Shown piece after piece: positions 6,207 through 16,100 of a stretch of 34,202 bases of DNA; the stretch's first letter is position 1; each line of letters begins with the position of its first letter. The DNA lies in the IMG/VR virus record IMGVR_UViG_3300020183_000258, positions 1-34,202 of that record. One strand, written 5' to 3'. The notes under the pieces are model-generated. The model ran no database searches, was not told the DNA's origin, and saw only the letters and a program-made list of their open reading frames with translations. The stretch is from a virus. Position numbers and translations under genes: made by a program.

Positions 6207-8049
6207 TGGAATCGCCAGTCCTCGCCTCATCCCCGTAGGCGCCAAGCCCGGTATCAACCGTGAGCTGACGCGCTATGCGGGTGAGGGTGGCTGGTACGAC
6301 GCCGACAAGGTGCGCTTCCGCTTCGGCCAACCCGAAAAGATTGGCGGCTGGCAAAACATCAACGGCGTGGGGGACTCGGTAAACGTACCGGGTGTCTCCC
6401 GCAGCCTCTTCACGTGGGTCACCCAGGAAGGCCGCGTCTACCTGGCGGTGGGCACCAACTCCCACCTCATGGTGTGGTACGGCGGAGAGTACTACGACAT
6501 TACCCCGGTGGACACCTCGGTCTCGGCCAGCAATATCATCAGCACCTCTGCGGGTTCCACCATCATCACGGTGTCGGTATCTTCCCACGGCCACGGCACA
6601 GGCGACTATTTCTATTTCACTTCGGTGGCTGCCACGGTGGGCGGCAACATCTATCCGGTGTCGGCACCCCTGGGGGGCTACCCCATCACCTTCCTCACGA
6701 GCAGTGCCTTCACGGTGGACACGGGCGTCACGGCGGCTGCCACCTCGGCATCGGGGGGCGGAATTGCCACGGGCTTCTTCCTGGTCAGCGCAGGTGTCGC
6801 ATCCAACGCCGCCAACTTCGGGTGGGGCGCCGGAGTGTGGGGCGGCGGCCAAGGCTGGAGTACTCCCGCTTCGGCTGCCCTGGTGCAGACCCTGCGCTAC
6901 TGGAGCCTGGATAGCTGGGGCGAGGACCTTGTTGCCAGCCCCCGCAACAACGGCATCTACTACTGGGATTCCTCGCAGGGCGTCAACGTGCGGGCCTACC
7001 AGGTTACCGCCTCGCCCACCCAGAACACCCAGATCCTGGTATCCCCAGAGGATAGGCACCTCATCTCCTTCGGGTGCCCCGATGCCCTGACTTCGGTGGT
7101 CAATCCCCTCTACATCCGTTGGTGCAGCCAGGAAAATATCAACGACTGGACGGCCTCGGCTACCAACACGGCGGGGGACAAGGTATTATCGGGTGCCTCC
7201 CGCATCATTGCGGCGCGCCGCACCCGTGGGCAGATCTTGATATGGACCGACGAAAACCTCTACAGCATGCAGCAGGTGGGCCCGCCCTACACCTTTGGCT
7301 TCCAGCTTATTGGTACCAACTGCGGCACCCTTGGGCAGAATGCCATGGTGGAGGTGGGGGGCCGCACCTTCTGGATGGCGGATGAACGCTTCATGATATA
7401 TGATGGTGCTGCCGCCCGGCCCATCCCCTGTGACGTGCTGCGTTACGTCTTCGACAATCTGGACCGCGACCAGTTGGACAAGATCTATTGCGGCAGCAAC
7501 ACCTCCTACAACGAGGTCATCTGGTTCTACCCCACCGCTTCGGGTGAGGTGGACCGTTACGTCATCTATGACTACGTGCAAAACGTGTGGAGCATCGGCA
7601 GCATGGTGCGCACGGCGTGGCTGGACCAAGGCATCAATTCCTACCCTATTGCCGCCGGGTATGCCAGCGCCACCAAATTGTACTACCACGAATACGGCAA
7701 CAACGATGATGGCGCCGCCATGTCTTCCTACATCGAGAGCAACCTCTTCGATCTCGATGCGGGCCAGGAACTGATGTTCGTTGACCGTATCATCCCCGAC
7801 TTCTCGGATAAGGATGGGGACACCCTTCCGGTTCCCATCGAGATTACCCTGCACACCCTAAAGTACCCCAACACGCCCACGTCGCAGGAGATCACCAAGG
7901 GGCCCTTCCAGGTCTCCGCCCACACCCAGAAGATCGACCTGCGCATACGGGGGCGCCACTCCTACTACCGCATCGAGAGCGAGGGCCTCAACGCCTCGTG
8001 GCGCCTAGGTGCCCTGCGCTTCCGCGTTGCCCGGGATGGTGAGCGATGA
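6199..8049 (+). CDS. tail nozzle / stabilisation protein candidate (616 aa)
   Basis: GTG 6199 overlaps the previous gene by 8 bases (GTGGCTGA). The N-terminus (LIPVGAKPGINRELTRYAGEG ... VRFRFGQPEKIGGW) is the common opening of a family of beta-rich podovirus tail proteins that includes P22 gp10-like nozzle proteins. The body is Trp/Tyr/Gly-rich beta sequence with blade-like repeats (FLVSAG, YWSLDSWGEDLVASPRNNGIYYW, GGRTFWMADERFMIYDG, RYVIYDYVQNVWSIG), which suggests a beta-propeller. There is no signal peptide or catalytic motif. Next to adaptor and fibre genes, a hub/nozzle under the adaptor that carries fibres is the best guess. Confidence 0.6.
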   Translation: MADGIASPRLIPVGAKPGINRELTRYAGEGGWYDADKVRFRFGQPEKIGGWQNINGVGDSVNVPGVSRSLFTWVTQEGRVYLAVGTNSHLMVWYGGEYYDITPVDTSVSASNIISTSAGSTIITVSVSSHGHGTGDYFYFTSVAATVGGNIYPVSAPLGGYPITFLTSSAFTVDTGVTAAATSASGGGIATGFFLVSAGVASNAANFGWGAGVWGGGQGWSTPASAALVQTLRYWSLDSWGEDLVASPRNNGIYYWDSSQGVNVRAYQVTASPTQNTQILVSPEDRHLISFGCPDALTSVVNPLYIRWCSQENINDWTASATNTAGDKVLSGASRIIAARRTRGQILIWTDENLYSMQQVGPPYTFGFQLIGTNCGTLGQNAMVEVGGRTFWMADERFMIYDGAAARPIPCDVLRYVFDNLDRDQLDKIYCGSNTSYNEVIWFYPTASGEVDRYVIYDYVQNVWSIGSMVRTAWLDQGINSYPIAAGYASATKLYYHEYGNNDDGAAMSSYIESNLFDLDAGQELMFVDRIIPDFSDKDGDTLPVPIEITLHTLKYPNTPTSQEITKGPFQVSAHTQKIDLRIRGRHSYYRIESEGLNASWRLGALRFRVARDGER

Positions 8050-8309
8050 AGCCCCTGCTGCCCCTGCCGCCGCCCAGCCTTGCCGCCGATGCCCAACTGG
8101 CTTGGGGCGAGATGGTGCGTGTCCTCACTCTCTACCACGGTCAAGTTGTTACGGGCCCGGCAGTGACAGGCTACGCGGTTTCCGGTACAGTACCCACCAG
8201 CGCCACCATCGACCTCGGTAACATCAATGTTACTGCGGTGGCCTTCACCATGGTGAAACTCCTCAACGACCTGCAGGACAAAGGCTTGGTAAAGGTGGAC
8301 AAGACATGA
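8046..8309 (+). CDS. hypothetical small virion-region protein (87 aa)
   Basis: ATG 8046 overlaps the nozzle gene stop (ATGA). The first 15 residues are Pro-rich (PLLPLPPPS). The middle is beta-prone (VTGYAVSGTVPTSATIDLG) and the end is a helix (VAFTMVKLLNDLQDKGLVKV). No known motif is recognised. The overlaps on both sides put it firmly in the tail operon. Possible roles are a tail accessory or assembly protein. Confidence 0.55.
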   Translation: MKPLLPLPPPSLAADAQLAWGEMVRVLTLYHGQVVTGPAVTGYAVSGTVPTSATIDLGNINVTAVAFTMVKLLNDLQDKGLVKVDKT

Positions 8310-9721
8310 AGGGCATTGAATCCGTGATGCGCGGCTACGCCGCCGGTGGTCCCGCAAACCCCTTCGAGGACTACGCGGGGGCCCCGCAGGCATACAACCC
8401 CTTTGCCGGTCTCTCCTACCTCAGCATGCAGGGCAGGCCCCAATATGCCATCCGCCCACCCGCCACCATCATTACCCCCGCAGCTTCCACCACGGGTGGC
8501 TACCGCGACATCTACGGCAACCTCGATGCCATCAAGGCGGCGCAGGCAGCCAAGAAGGCAGCGGAGGCGGCAGCCAGGATTCCCCCATCGGTGCCCGAGA
8601 TTCCCAGCGCACCCCCCGAAGTCGGCGGCGATAAGGGTGATCCCGCAACCGCCGGAGGTACTGCCACCACGGAATCCTTCCGCGATTTTGCCTTATCCGC
8701 CCTAAGTGCCCTCAATCCCCCGCTAGCGTTAACGGGCATCCTTGCGCAAATGGTTGCCAATCCCTCAAGGATGCCCACGACCCCCGGCCCCTTTGGATTG
8801 TATGACGCAATTGCGGAGAGGGGGTACGACCAGCGTGCTGGAGAATTCACGGGTCCGGGCGGACAGTTTCGTAGCGCATCTCCCACTCTTGGCGGCATAT
8901 CCGACACTGACATCAAGGCATTCAATGAAAAAATTGCTGAGAATGCATTATTTGCTGTACCGGCACGCCGGGCGGATCCGAATGCCTCCGCAGCACCTGC
9001 AGCCCCGATACCTCAGTCAGCACAGGCCGTTGTTGCGGGATTGGACAAAGCTTTGGCTGCCATTGTCGAATCTGAGCGCAATGCCGCAGTAGATAAAGCT
9101 ATTTCTGACATAATGTCGGATCTTCCGGCAGCACCTGCAGCCCCCGCAGCACCTGCAGCCCCGATACCTCAGTCAACACTTGCCGTTGTTGCGGGATTGC
9201 CAGCACCGGCACTTGAAGACGCTCCTGTTATTGTTATGCCTTATTTTCCAGCCGAGGTATACGGGCAAAACAATTTGGGGCCCCCTCTTGGATTTGACAC
9301 CGGAGTTAATTTTGGGCCTGAAGTTCCGGGTGTTGACATCAATGTGGATCCGGGGCAGGGACCTCCGGGATCTCCGGGCGCAGATCCTTCCCCCAGTGAT
9401 AGCGGAGATGTCAGCGGGGATACCGGCGGACCTCCGGGAGGTTGGGCCCAAGGTGGCTACGTACCGGGCAAGAGTGGCGGGATGGACGACGACGTGCCCG
9501 CCGTCATCGATGGCAAGCAGCCCGCGCGGTTGTCCTCCGGGGAGTTTGTTTTCGATGCTGCGACGGTTGCGGCGTTGGGGGATGGCAACAACCAGGCGGG
9601 GGCCCGCAAGTTGAATCAGCTTCGCGAGGCCATCCGAAAGAAGGCTTACGGACACAAGCGTCAACCTCCCAAGAACTACAGCGTGGGGGACCTGGTGAGG
9701 ATGTATGATCGTCGCCGCTGA
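8306..9721 (+). CDS. hypothetical Pro/Ala-rich virion-region protein with conserved C-terminus (471 aa)
   Basis: ATG 8306 overlaps the preceding stop. Residues 1-220 are low-complexity Ala/Pro/Gly sequence. Residues about 228-300 hold an internal duplication ('APAAPIPQS...AVVAGL'), and 340-375 is a short PG-rich linker (GPPGSPG). The last ~90 residues are different and look conserved: GGYVPGKSGGMDDDVPAVIDG, then LSSGEFVFDA.TVAALGDGN, then a basic helix. I know this 'D-D-x-P-A..DG..ARLS.GEFV' module from phage virion proteins. The 8800-9400 stretch is visibly more AT-rich than its neighbours. Function unknown; structural or ejection role inferred from position. Confidence 0.55.
   Translation: MKGIESVMRGYAAGGPANPFEDYAGAPQAYNPFAGLSYLSMQGRPQYAIRPPATIITPAASTTGGYRDIYGNLDAIKAAQAAKKAAEAAARIPPSVPEIPSAPPEVGGDKGDPATAGGTATTESFRDFALSALSALNPPLALTGILAQMVANPSRMPTTPGPFGLYDAIAERGYDQRAGEFTGPGGQFRSASPTLGGISDTDIKAFNEKIAENALFAVPARRADPNASAAPAAPIPQSAQAVVAGLDKALAAIVESERNAAVDKAISDIMSDLPAAPAAPAAPAAPIPQSTLAVVAGLPAPALEDAPVIVMPYFPAEVYGQNNLGPPLGFDTGVNFGPEVPGVDINVDPGQGPPGSPGADPSPSDSGDVSGDTGGPPGGWAQGGYVPGKSGGMDDDVPAVIDGKQPARLSSGEFVFDAATVAALGDGNNQAGARKLNQLREAIRKKAYGHKRQPPKNYSVGDLVRMYDRRR
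8990..9199 (+). repeat. two imperfect 54-bp direct repeats
   Basis: Bases 8990-9043 and 9146-9199 are nearly identical 54-mers that encode AAPAAPIPQS(A/T)xAVVAGL. A partial third copy of the Ala-Ala-Pro part lies just before the second. They are in frame within the 471-aa gene and differ only around the middle (gcacagg against acacttg). They look like a recent in-frame duplication in a disordered linker. Confidence 0.75.
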
Positions 9722-10142
9722 AGAAAAGGATATCCCGGCGATGGGTGGCCTGCTGGTGGAGATGCATGCTTCCATCCCCATGAAGCTTCCCCCCATTGCC
9801 CCCCACAAGGTGGAGGCTGCCCTGCGCCATTGCATGCAGAATGGCAGGATCTTCCTCGGATACAAGAAGGAGAAGCTGGCGGGTATCCTCGGCATCCAGG
9901 AGGGGGAACACTGGTACAGCCACGGGAAGTTTCTCGCCGACCTGGTCTTCTTCGTTTCTCCGGGGGCGCGGTCCTCCCGCATTGCCTCCCACCTGTTGCG
10001 CGCAGCTTCCGAGTATGCTACAATTAGGGGCCTTCCCCTCCTCATGGCAGTGGTGAATGGCGAAGACGTGGAGCGCAAGGATTGGTTTTACGCCCGCCAT
10101 GGATTCCAACGCATCGGCGGCGTTTATCATAGGGGTTTTTGA
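9705..10142 (+). CDS. GNAT-family N-acetyltransferase (145 aa)
   Basis: The product has the small GNAT layout: N-terminal strand-helix (MIVAAEEKDIPAMGGLLVEMH), a central beta sheet (RIFLGYKKEKLAGILGIQEG ... LADLVFFVSPGARSS) and the acetyl-CoA-binding turn and helix (PGARSSRIASHLLRAASEYA, residues ~86-105). It ends with the C-terminal strand 'FYARHGFQRIGGVYHR'. GNAT enzymes move an acetyl group from acetyl-CoA to an amine. In podoviruses such a gene often sits between tail and internal-protein genes, as here; its substrate is unknown. It overlaps both neighbours (start inside the 471-aa gene, stop TGATG). Confidence 0.75.
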   Translation: MIVAAEEKDIPAMGGLLVEMHASIPMKLPPIAPHKVEAALRHCMQNGRIFLGYKKEKLAGILGIQEGEHWYSHGKFLADLVFFVSPGARSSRIASHLLRAASEYATIRGLPLLMAVVNGEDVERKDWFYARHGFQRIGGVYHRGF

Positions 10143-11089
10143 TGTCTTTCCTCTGCACCTCCACCACTACCACGCAGCCCACCACATCGGTGCAAACGCA
10201 GCAGATCCCCGCGTGGTACGAGGAGGCACTGCAGCGTCTCATTGGCGCAGGTGAGGCGGAAACGGCGGCGCGCCCCTACCAGTACTACGATCCCCGCGAG
10301 CGCATCGCCCAGCTTAGCCCCACCGAGGAAGCCACCATTGCCCAGATCCCCATGGCTGCGGGTGCCTACATGCCTGGGTTGGCTGCGGGATACCAGAGTG
10401 CCGCCATGGGCTCCCGTGGGGTGAGCGACATTGACTACTCCCAGTACATGAACCCCTACACCCAGTATGTCACCGACATCGCCAAGCGCGAGGCGATTCG
10501 CGACTACGAGAAGATGCGCCCCCAGATGGGATTCCAAGCCAGCAGGCTGGGTGCCTTCGGGGGTGCGCGCTACGGGGTGCAGGAGGCGGAGGCGGAGCGC
10601 AACCTGGGTCAGCGCCTCTCGGACATCCAGCAGACGGGCCTCGAGAGGGCCTTCTCTGCGGGCACCGGCCTCCAGCAACAGGAGGCACAAAGGCAGTTGC
10701 AAGCCGCCCCCATCTTTAGTAGCTTGGGTCAGCAGGCACAGCAGTTGGGATTGGGTGGCCTACAGTCCATCATGCAGTCCCAGGCGGTGCCACGCCAGCT
10801 TGAGCAGCAGCAGCGTGACCTTGCCTTCCAGGAATACATGCGGGGCCAGGGTTACGGGATGCAGCAGCTTGGGCAGTTGAGCGGCTTGATCCGAGGAGTG
10901 CAACCCGGTGGCACTGCCACCACGCAGCAGCAGACCCTCATCCCGCAGCAGTCCCCGCTGCAAACTATTGCTGGCCTTGGCCTTACTGGCGCTGGCATCT
11001 ATAACCTCATGGGGTACGGTCCCCAGAATCCTCTCTTCGGAGCAGCCCGCGGGGGAGCTTCCGGGGCATTCGCTGGGCTCCTACCTTGA
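10142..11089 (+). CDS. internal virion / ejection-associated protein (315 aa)
   Basis: ATG 10142 overlaps the preceding stop. The N-terminus is Thr/Gln-rich. The core (about 90-260) is a long Gln/Arg/Leu-rich helical region with 'AFGGARYGVQEAEAERNLGQRLSDIQQ' character and repeated QQ. The C-terminus has a Gly/Leu-rich hydrophobic stretch (IAGLGLTGAGIYNLMG). I know this type ('FGGxRxGVxExExxRNL', PLxTIAGLG) from podovirus gene clusters just before the transglycosylase and large internal proteins. A structural or ejection protein is the best call. Start and stop are tightly packed with the neighbours (1-base gap after). Confidence 0.6.
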   Translation: MSFLCTSTTTTQPTTSVQTQQIPAWYEEALQRLIGAGEAETAARPYQYYDPRERIAQLSPTEEATIAQIPMAAGAYMPGLAAGYQSAAMGSRGVSDIDYSQYMNPYTQYVTDIAKREAIRDYEKMRPQMGFQASRLGAFGGARYGVQEAEAERNLGQRLSDIQQTGLERAFSAGTGLQQQEAQRQLQAAPIFSSLGQQAQQLGLGGLQSIMQSQAVPRQLEQQQRDLAFQEYMRGQGYGMQQLGQLSGLIRGVQPGGTATTQQQTLIPQQSPLQTIAGLGLTGAGIYNLMGYGPQNPLFGAARGGASGAFAGLLP

Positions 11090-11090
11090 T

Positions 11091-11750
11091 ATGGCAGACG
11101 ATAATCCGCTCCGACAGTATTATGACTTGAAGTACCAGGACAATCCTGAGGTGCAGCGCAACCTGCTCATCGAGGCGGCGGTGTCGCGTGGTTTTCCGCC
11201 CAACTTCCTCATCAACCTGCAGCAGATCGAGACGCCGGATGCCGTGAACCCGCGCACCGAAATTGGGCGTACCCCGCTTCCCGGGGGTGGGCGCGCCAAG
11301 GGCATCCTGCAATTTACCCCCAAAGCGGTGCGTGACTACGACATCGACCCCTATAGTGTCTCCCAGAGTGCCTTTGCTGCCGCCGACATGGCCGACAAGA
11401 ATCGGCAGATGCTGCGCAAGAGGTTTCCCAACCTCAATGAGGATGACCTCAACCACCTCACGGCGGTAGCCCACTTCGCTGGCTACGGCAACGTCAGCAA
11501 GGCAGGGGGCATCCCCAACACCCCCCTCGCCCAAAAGTATTCCAACAAGTTGCGCACGATGCAGCAGCGGGATAAGCAGACGTTGCGAGATGCTGTTTCC
11601 CCGCCCATGCCTCCTCCCCCGCCCCCCGCCAAGCCAAGAGGGGCTGCGGCGCAGCCGGTGCGCAAGGGATCCAACATCTACGACATCCAGCAGATGTATA
11701 GCAATGTCGGGGAATACCCCGCAGACATCGACATTTTTTCCCGAGGTTGA
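11091..11750 (+). CDS. virion-associated lytic transglycosylase, SLT-like (219 aa)
   Basis: ATG 11091 (MADDNPLRQYYDLKYQ) starts one base after the preceding stop. An SLT/lysozyme-like fold is indicated by the probable catalytic Glu47 in 'LQQIETPDAVNP', the 'GRAKGILQFTPKAV' segment (68-80), 'YDIDPYSVSQSAFAAADM' (83-100) and 'LTAVAHFAGYGNV' (123-135), which parallels the usual AAYNAG.G.V motif. Such enzymes cleave the glycan backbone of peptidoglycan to form 1,6-anhydro ends. In podoviruses they are carried in the virion to open the wall for DNA ejection. The last 60 residues are Pro-rich linker. Its location just before the large ejection proteins supports this role rather than lysis. Confidence 0.7.
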   Translation: MADDNPLRQYYDLKYQDNPEVQRNLLIEAAVSRGFPPNFLINLQQIETPDAVNPRTEIGRTPLPGGGRAKGILQFTPKAVRDYDIDPYSVSQSAFAAADMADKNRQMLRKRFPNLNEDDLNHLTAVAHFAGYGNVSKAGGIPNTPLAQKYSNKLRTMQQRDKQTLRDAVSPPMPPPPPPAKPRGAAAQPVRKGSNIYDIQQMYSNVGEYPADIDIFSRG

Positions 11751-11752
11751 CC

Positions 11753-13099
11753 ATGGCTGAGTTTCCAGACATTTACTCGATGAGCTATGATCAGCTTCAG
11801 CGGCTCACCCAAGATCCGTCTTTTCGGGATGCCGGCTGGTTCTACCGTACCCAAGCATTGACTCGTCTAAGGGATTTGTCTTCGCGGGAACAGTCTCGGC
11901 GGGCCGTCGCCCCGATGATGAATCCGGAAGTTGCTCAAAGGGAATCCGAGCGCCTGGGAGCAGAAGCTGCGCGGGAACGTGAGCGCGTTGGGCAGTCAGC
12001 TTCGAGGGCACGGGATATTGCAGCGGGCATGGAGCCTCCGCAGTATCAACCCTATTCCGTGGACCTCACCCGGCTACCGCCGCCTTTTGCGCCTCAGGCT
12101 CCTGCGCCGCCTCCGCCTGCGCCTCCAGATCCTGAGGTGCGGCAGCCCCCGCAGAGCATGGTTGATGCCATGCGCGCCTTCCTCGGGCAGCCCGGAGCTG
12201 GAGGTGGTGGACGCGCCTTCGCCGCGCAGCAGGGCAAGTACGAGGATCCCGAGGAATACAAGAAGCGGGTCATGGCAGAGCTTCCCGAGGAGCGCAAGGC
12301 CCAACCCACCTACAAGGCTGACCAGGGCATGGCCCTGCTTGAGACCGGCCTCAAGATCCTCAGCGCCCAGCCCAAGCTGGGTCAGGGTGCCCTCAGCGCC
12401 ATCGCGGGTCCCGTTGCCGAGGGCGTCAAGGAGTATCGTGGAGAGCGCGAGAAGCAGCGCCTCAGCGAGAAGGAAGAGGCCAAGGAGACGCGCGAGGACA
12501 AGCTGCGCATGGCCGGGATCAAGCGCGACATCGAGAACTCCGCCTTCGAGCGCGACAAGGCCATCAAGACCTACGGCCTCGAAGTGGACAAGCTGCGAGA
12601 GATGCAGCGCCACAACATGTCCAGCGAAGCCACTGCCGCACAGTCCGCACGCGTGGCCCAAGCCAGTCTCCTCGTGCAGAGCGCCAACGTGGACATCAAT
12701 CGCGACCAGCTCAAGGCCAACCTTGCGCGCCAGCCTGCTCAGATCTTCAAGGATCTGGAGAGCAGCGGCGTCATCGATACCGTGTCCGAGCTACAGGGCA
12801 AGCGCGACTCCGGGCAGCGCCTCTCTCCCGAGGAGAATGCGCAGTTGGCCCGGGCCACCATGCAGATTGGCATCATGACGGGCAACTATGCTGGCCTGCT
12901 GCGTAGCGACAGTGCGCAGGATCGCCTCATGGCGCAGAACGCAGCCAACCTGCTCAAGCAGGCCAAGGAGATGGCAGCCCGGGGCGATCCTGAAAGGGCC
13001 GCAGAACTTGAGCGCAGGGCCATGCAGATGATGATGCAGTCCATGGGTATTAGCAGCGAGGCACCTTCTCCGCCGCAGAGCCTCATAACCCCGAGGTAG
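11753..13099 (+). CDS. internal virion protein candidate (448 aa)
   Basis: ATG 11753 is chosen because GAGG (11743-11746) lies just upstream; it begins MAEFPDIYSMSYDQLQRL. Residues 30-95 are helical and highly charged. Residues 105-145 are a Pro-rich linker, and 170-450 are long helices with alternating Lys/Glu/Ala (REKQRLSEKEEAKETREDKLRM) and 'MGIMTGNYAGLLRSDS'-type segments. No enzyme motifs are seen. Long helical proteins directly upstream of giant ejection proteins are typical of podovirus internal cores. The role is inferred from position and composition. Confidence 0.55.
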   Translation: MAEFPDIYSMSYDQLQRLTQDPSFRDAGWFYRTQALTRLRDLSSREQSRRAVAPMMNPEVAQRESERLGAEAARERERVGQSASRARDIAAGMEPPQYQPYSVDLTRLPPPFAPQAPAPPPPAPPDPEVRQPPQSMVDAMRAFLGQPGAGGGGRAFAAQQGKYEDPEEYKKRVMAELPEERKAQPTYKADQGMALLETGLKILSAQPKLGQGALSAIAGPVAEGVKEYRGEREKQRLSEKEEAKETREDKLRMAGIKRDIENSAFERDKAIKTYGLEVDKLREMQRHNMSSEATAAQSARVAQASLLVQSANVDINRDQLKANLARQPAQIFKDLESSGVIDTVSELQGKRDSGQRLSPEENAQLARATMQIGIMTGNYAGLLRSDSAQDRLMAQNAANLLKQAKEMAARGDPERAAELERRAMQMMMQSMGISSEAPSPPQSLITPR

Positions 13100-13101
13100 T
13101 A

Positions 13102-16100
13102 ATGGCCGACACCAAGTACGAGTGGGACGGCACCAAGTACGTCCCATTCCGAAATACGCCCGGGGCCTATGTCATCGAGTGGGATGGCATGGACTGGGTT
13201 GCCAGCAAGACCCCCGAGGGCCCGGGGGCATTCACGCGTGGCCTTGCTACCGGGTGGGAGCAGACCAAGGGTCTTCTCTCGGAGGCCCTGCCTGCCATGG
13301 TCCAGTCCACCATGGGCTACGACGAGGCGGCGCGCCGGAACCTGCAGGCCTACAAGGAGCGCCTAGACAAGCTGGACAAGGCCGGGCTCCAGGCCAAGAT
13401 GACCTACGAGGATGTTAACAGCCTCGGGACCCTCTACGACTACGGAGCCGAGGCCTTTGGCCAGGCACTGCCCAGCATAGCTGCCGCCCTCATCCCCGGC
13501 ATCGGCTTGGGCGCAGCGGGTTCGCGGTTTGCTGCGGGCCGTGCTGCAGCGGGCATGGTGGCTTCGAGGGCAGCGGCCCTTGAGCAGGCGGCCCAAGCCT
13601 CTGGCCAGGTGCTCACCAAGGAAGCCGCGCATGCTGCCGCCATGGCGCAGGTCAGCCAACAGCTTGGTATTGCTTCCGGTGCCATGGTTGGTTCCGGGCT
13701 GCAGAACATTCCAGAGTCGTTTGCCAACATCTACGACGAGACCCAGCAGCTTCGCCCAGGCGCTGCCTTTGCCGTGGGTACGTTGAAGAGCGCCCTCGAT
13801 TCCATAGCACCCGTGATGCTGCTGCGCAAGACGCAGGGCGTGGAGATGGGGGACAGGCTCACCAACCTCATCTCCTCCAAACTGCTGCAGGGCAGGCCCG
13901 GCTGGAGTGGTGCCCTGAGTGGCCTCCTTCAGACTGCGGCCACGGAGGGTCTCACCGAAGGTGCGCAGGAAATCTTGGACCAGGCGGCAGTTAATGTCCT
14001 CGCGGACAAGAGCTTCGACTGGAAGAGGGTGGTGGATGCGGCCCTCAAGGGTGGCATCGGCGCAGCTCCCATTGGTGCGGCAGCCGGGGCCTACGGGGCT
14101 CGGCGTACAGCCCAGGCGGAGGAGCAGCAGCAGCGCGAGGCCGAGGAGCAGAAGGCCCAGCAGGAAGGCATCCTGCAGCAGCAGCGCGCCGCCGAAACCA
14201 AGAAGATGGAGAGCCAGCGCGCCCAGTACCTCAGTGCGGTGCAGCTCCCCGAGGCCTACGCTCTGGCCAAGGAGTATGATCCCGGCAAGCTCCTTGGTCC
14301 CGAGGCCAAGCTGGAGGACAAGCTCAAGCGCAAGCTGGCCATGCGCCAGAACCTCACTCCGCAGGAGGAGGGCGCGCTGGTCAACATGTCCCCGCAGGAG
14401 TTCGAGCGTTACCTCAAGCTCACTTTGGAGGAAGATCCGGAAGTAATCAAGGACATTCCGGAGATCGCCACCTACGACTACATGAACGAGACCCCGCCCC
14501 CGGTGGCCAAGGGTGCAGCTCCCACCGCCGTGGATACCATCTACGATACGGTGCGCGAGAACATCCCCACCACCAAGCAAGGTACCCGGGATCCCAACCA
14601 GGTCTTCACTCCCAAGTTCCTTGAGGAACTGGGCCTCACCACCACGCCAGAGCAGAACAAGGAAGTCCTTGCGCGCCTCGTGGCCGAGGGCGAGGTGGTG
14701 CAGAAGGGTGCGTTCTTCCGCTTCACCTCCGACTCGGAGAAGCAGGCCTTCGACGTTCGGCGCAATCCCAAGCTCATGGATGCACTGCGCACCGAGAGTC
14801 CCGAGACCAAGCTGCAGAAGACGTGGCTGGAGAAGGCCATCGGGGAGCCGGTGGATCCTGCCTCCGTGCCCAAGCTCTTCAACATGCTGGCGCAGGAGGG
14901 CATTGTCAACAAGCATGGGCCCTTCTGGAAACTTGCCGCGCCCCTCAGCATCGACCGCAAGATGCGTCAGCGCCTCTTCGCCATGGGCTACACTCCCGAA
15001 GAGATCCAGGACATGGATCCCCGGGAAGCCAACAACCTCATCATCAACAACACCTGGCGTGGCAACATCCCCGCCGCACCTGCGCAGCCCACTGCCCCCG
15101 CACCTGAGGCTCCAGTCCAAGCTGTTGCCCCGGCACCTGTTGCCCCGGTGGATACCCCGGAGATCCAGGCTCTGTTCGATTTGGGCAGGCAGCGTGGGTA
15201 CGTGACGGATAAGGAGATATTTGACGCAGCACCCGATGTCAGTTCTATAGAGCGTGCTCTAGAGCAGCTTGAGAAAGAGAACATCGAAATTAGGGAGGAG
15301 CCTGTTGCGCCCAAGGTTCCCGCCCCCAAGAGCAAGAGCTTGACGGAGATACTGCAGGAAGCTGGTATAGAGCCTGAGGTTACTCCGACGCAAGAGGCTC
15401 CACCTCCCATGGGCCCCGCACCCACCATCGCGCCCACGGAGGTTACCCCCGCCGCAGAGATCACTCCGCCCGCTGCGCAGCCAGATGCGGGCGCAACCTT
15501 GGAAAACATTTCAAAAGCCTACAAGGCGCTGGCTGGAACCGATTGGCAAAGCTATCAAGGTGCGCGCGGGCCCCTGGTTCTGGTCGCCCATCTCCTCCAG
15601 AGCATTCGCGCCAGCAATCCCCAGTACGCCAAGGAAGATCTTGCGCGGGATTTGCATCTGATAGACAGGAATCCCGACCTGCTTACCAAGGATGGGGCGC
15701 GCATCAGTTTCCTTGCCTCTACGGTAGCCAAGGAGCGGAGGGCCAAGCCCGTTATCTTCAAGGACGCGCAAGGGCGTTCATTTCCATACTACGCGATCAC
15801 TTTTGTCAAGGAAACCCCGGCGGATACCCCAGAGATCCAGGCTCCACCTCCCAGCCCCATCAAGGTGGGCGATGTCGTGTCCGTTCCCGATGGTACCATT
15901 GGAACCGTTGAGCGCATAGAAGGCAACAGGGCTACCATCATTCCCAAGGGCTTTGAAGGTACCCCGAGGCGCTACGAGTATGCAACTGACATCCTTACTC
16001 CGGAAACCCCGGATGTGATGCGCAGCTCTACCGTGGTAGAGACTGATCTTGCCATTGACCCGAAGCTCATCCTTGAGAAGTTTGCCGCGACCACGTATGG

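Noticed and set aside
13363-15120. A 585-codon minus-strand frame opposite the giant ejection protein
   Set aside because: Antisense shadow with no motif and composition typical of reversed Ala/Glu/Lys-rich coding sequence.
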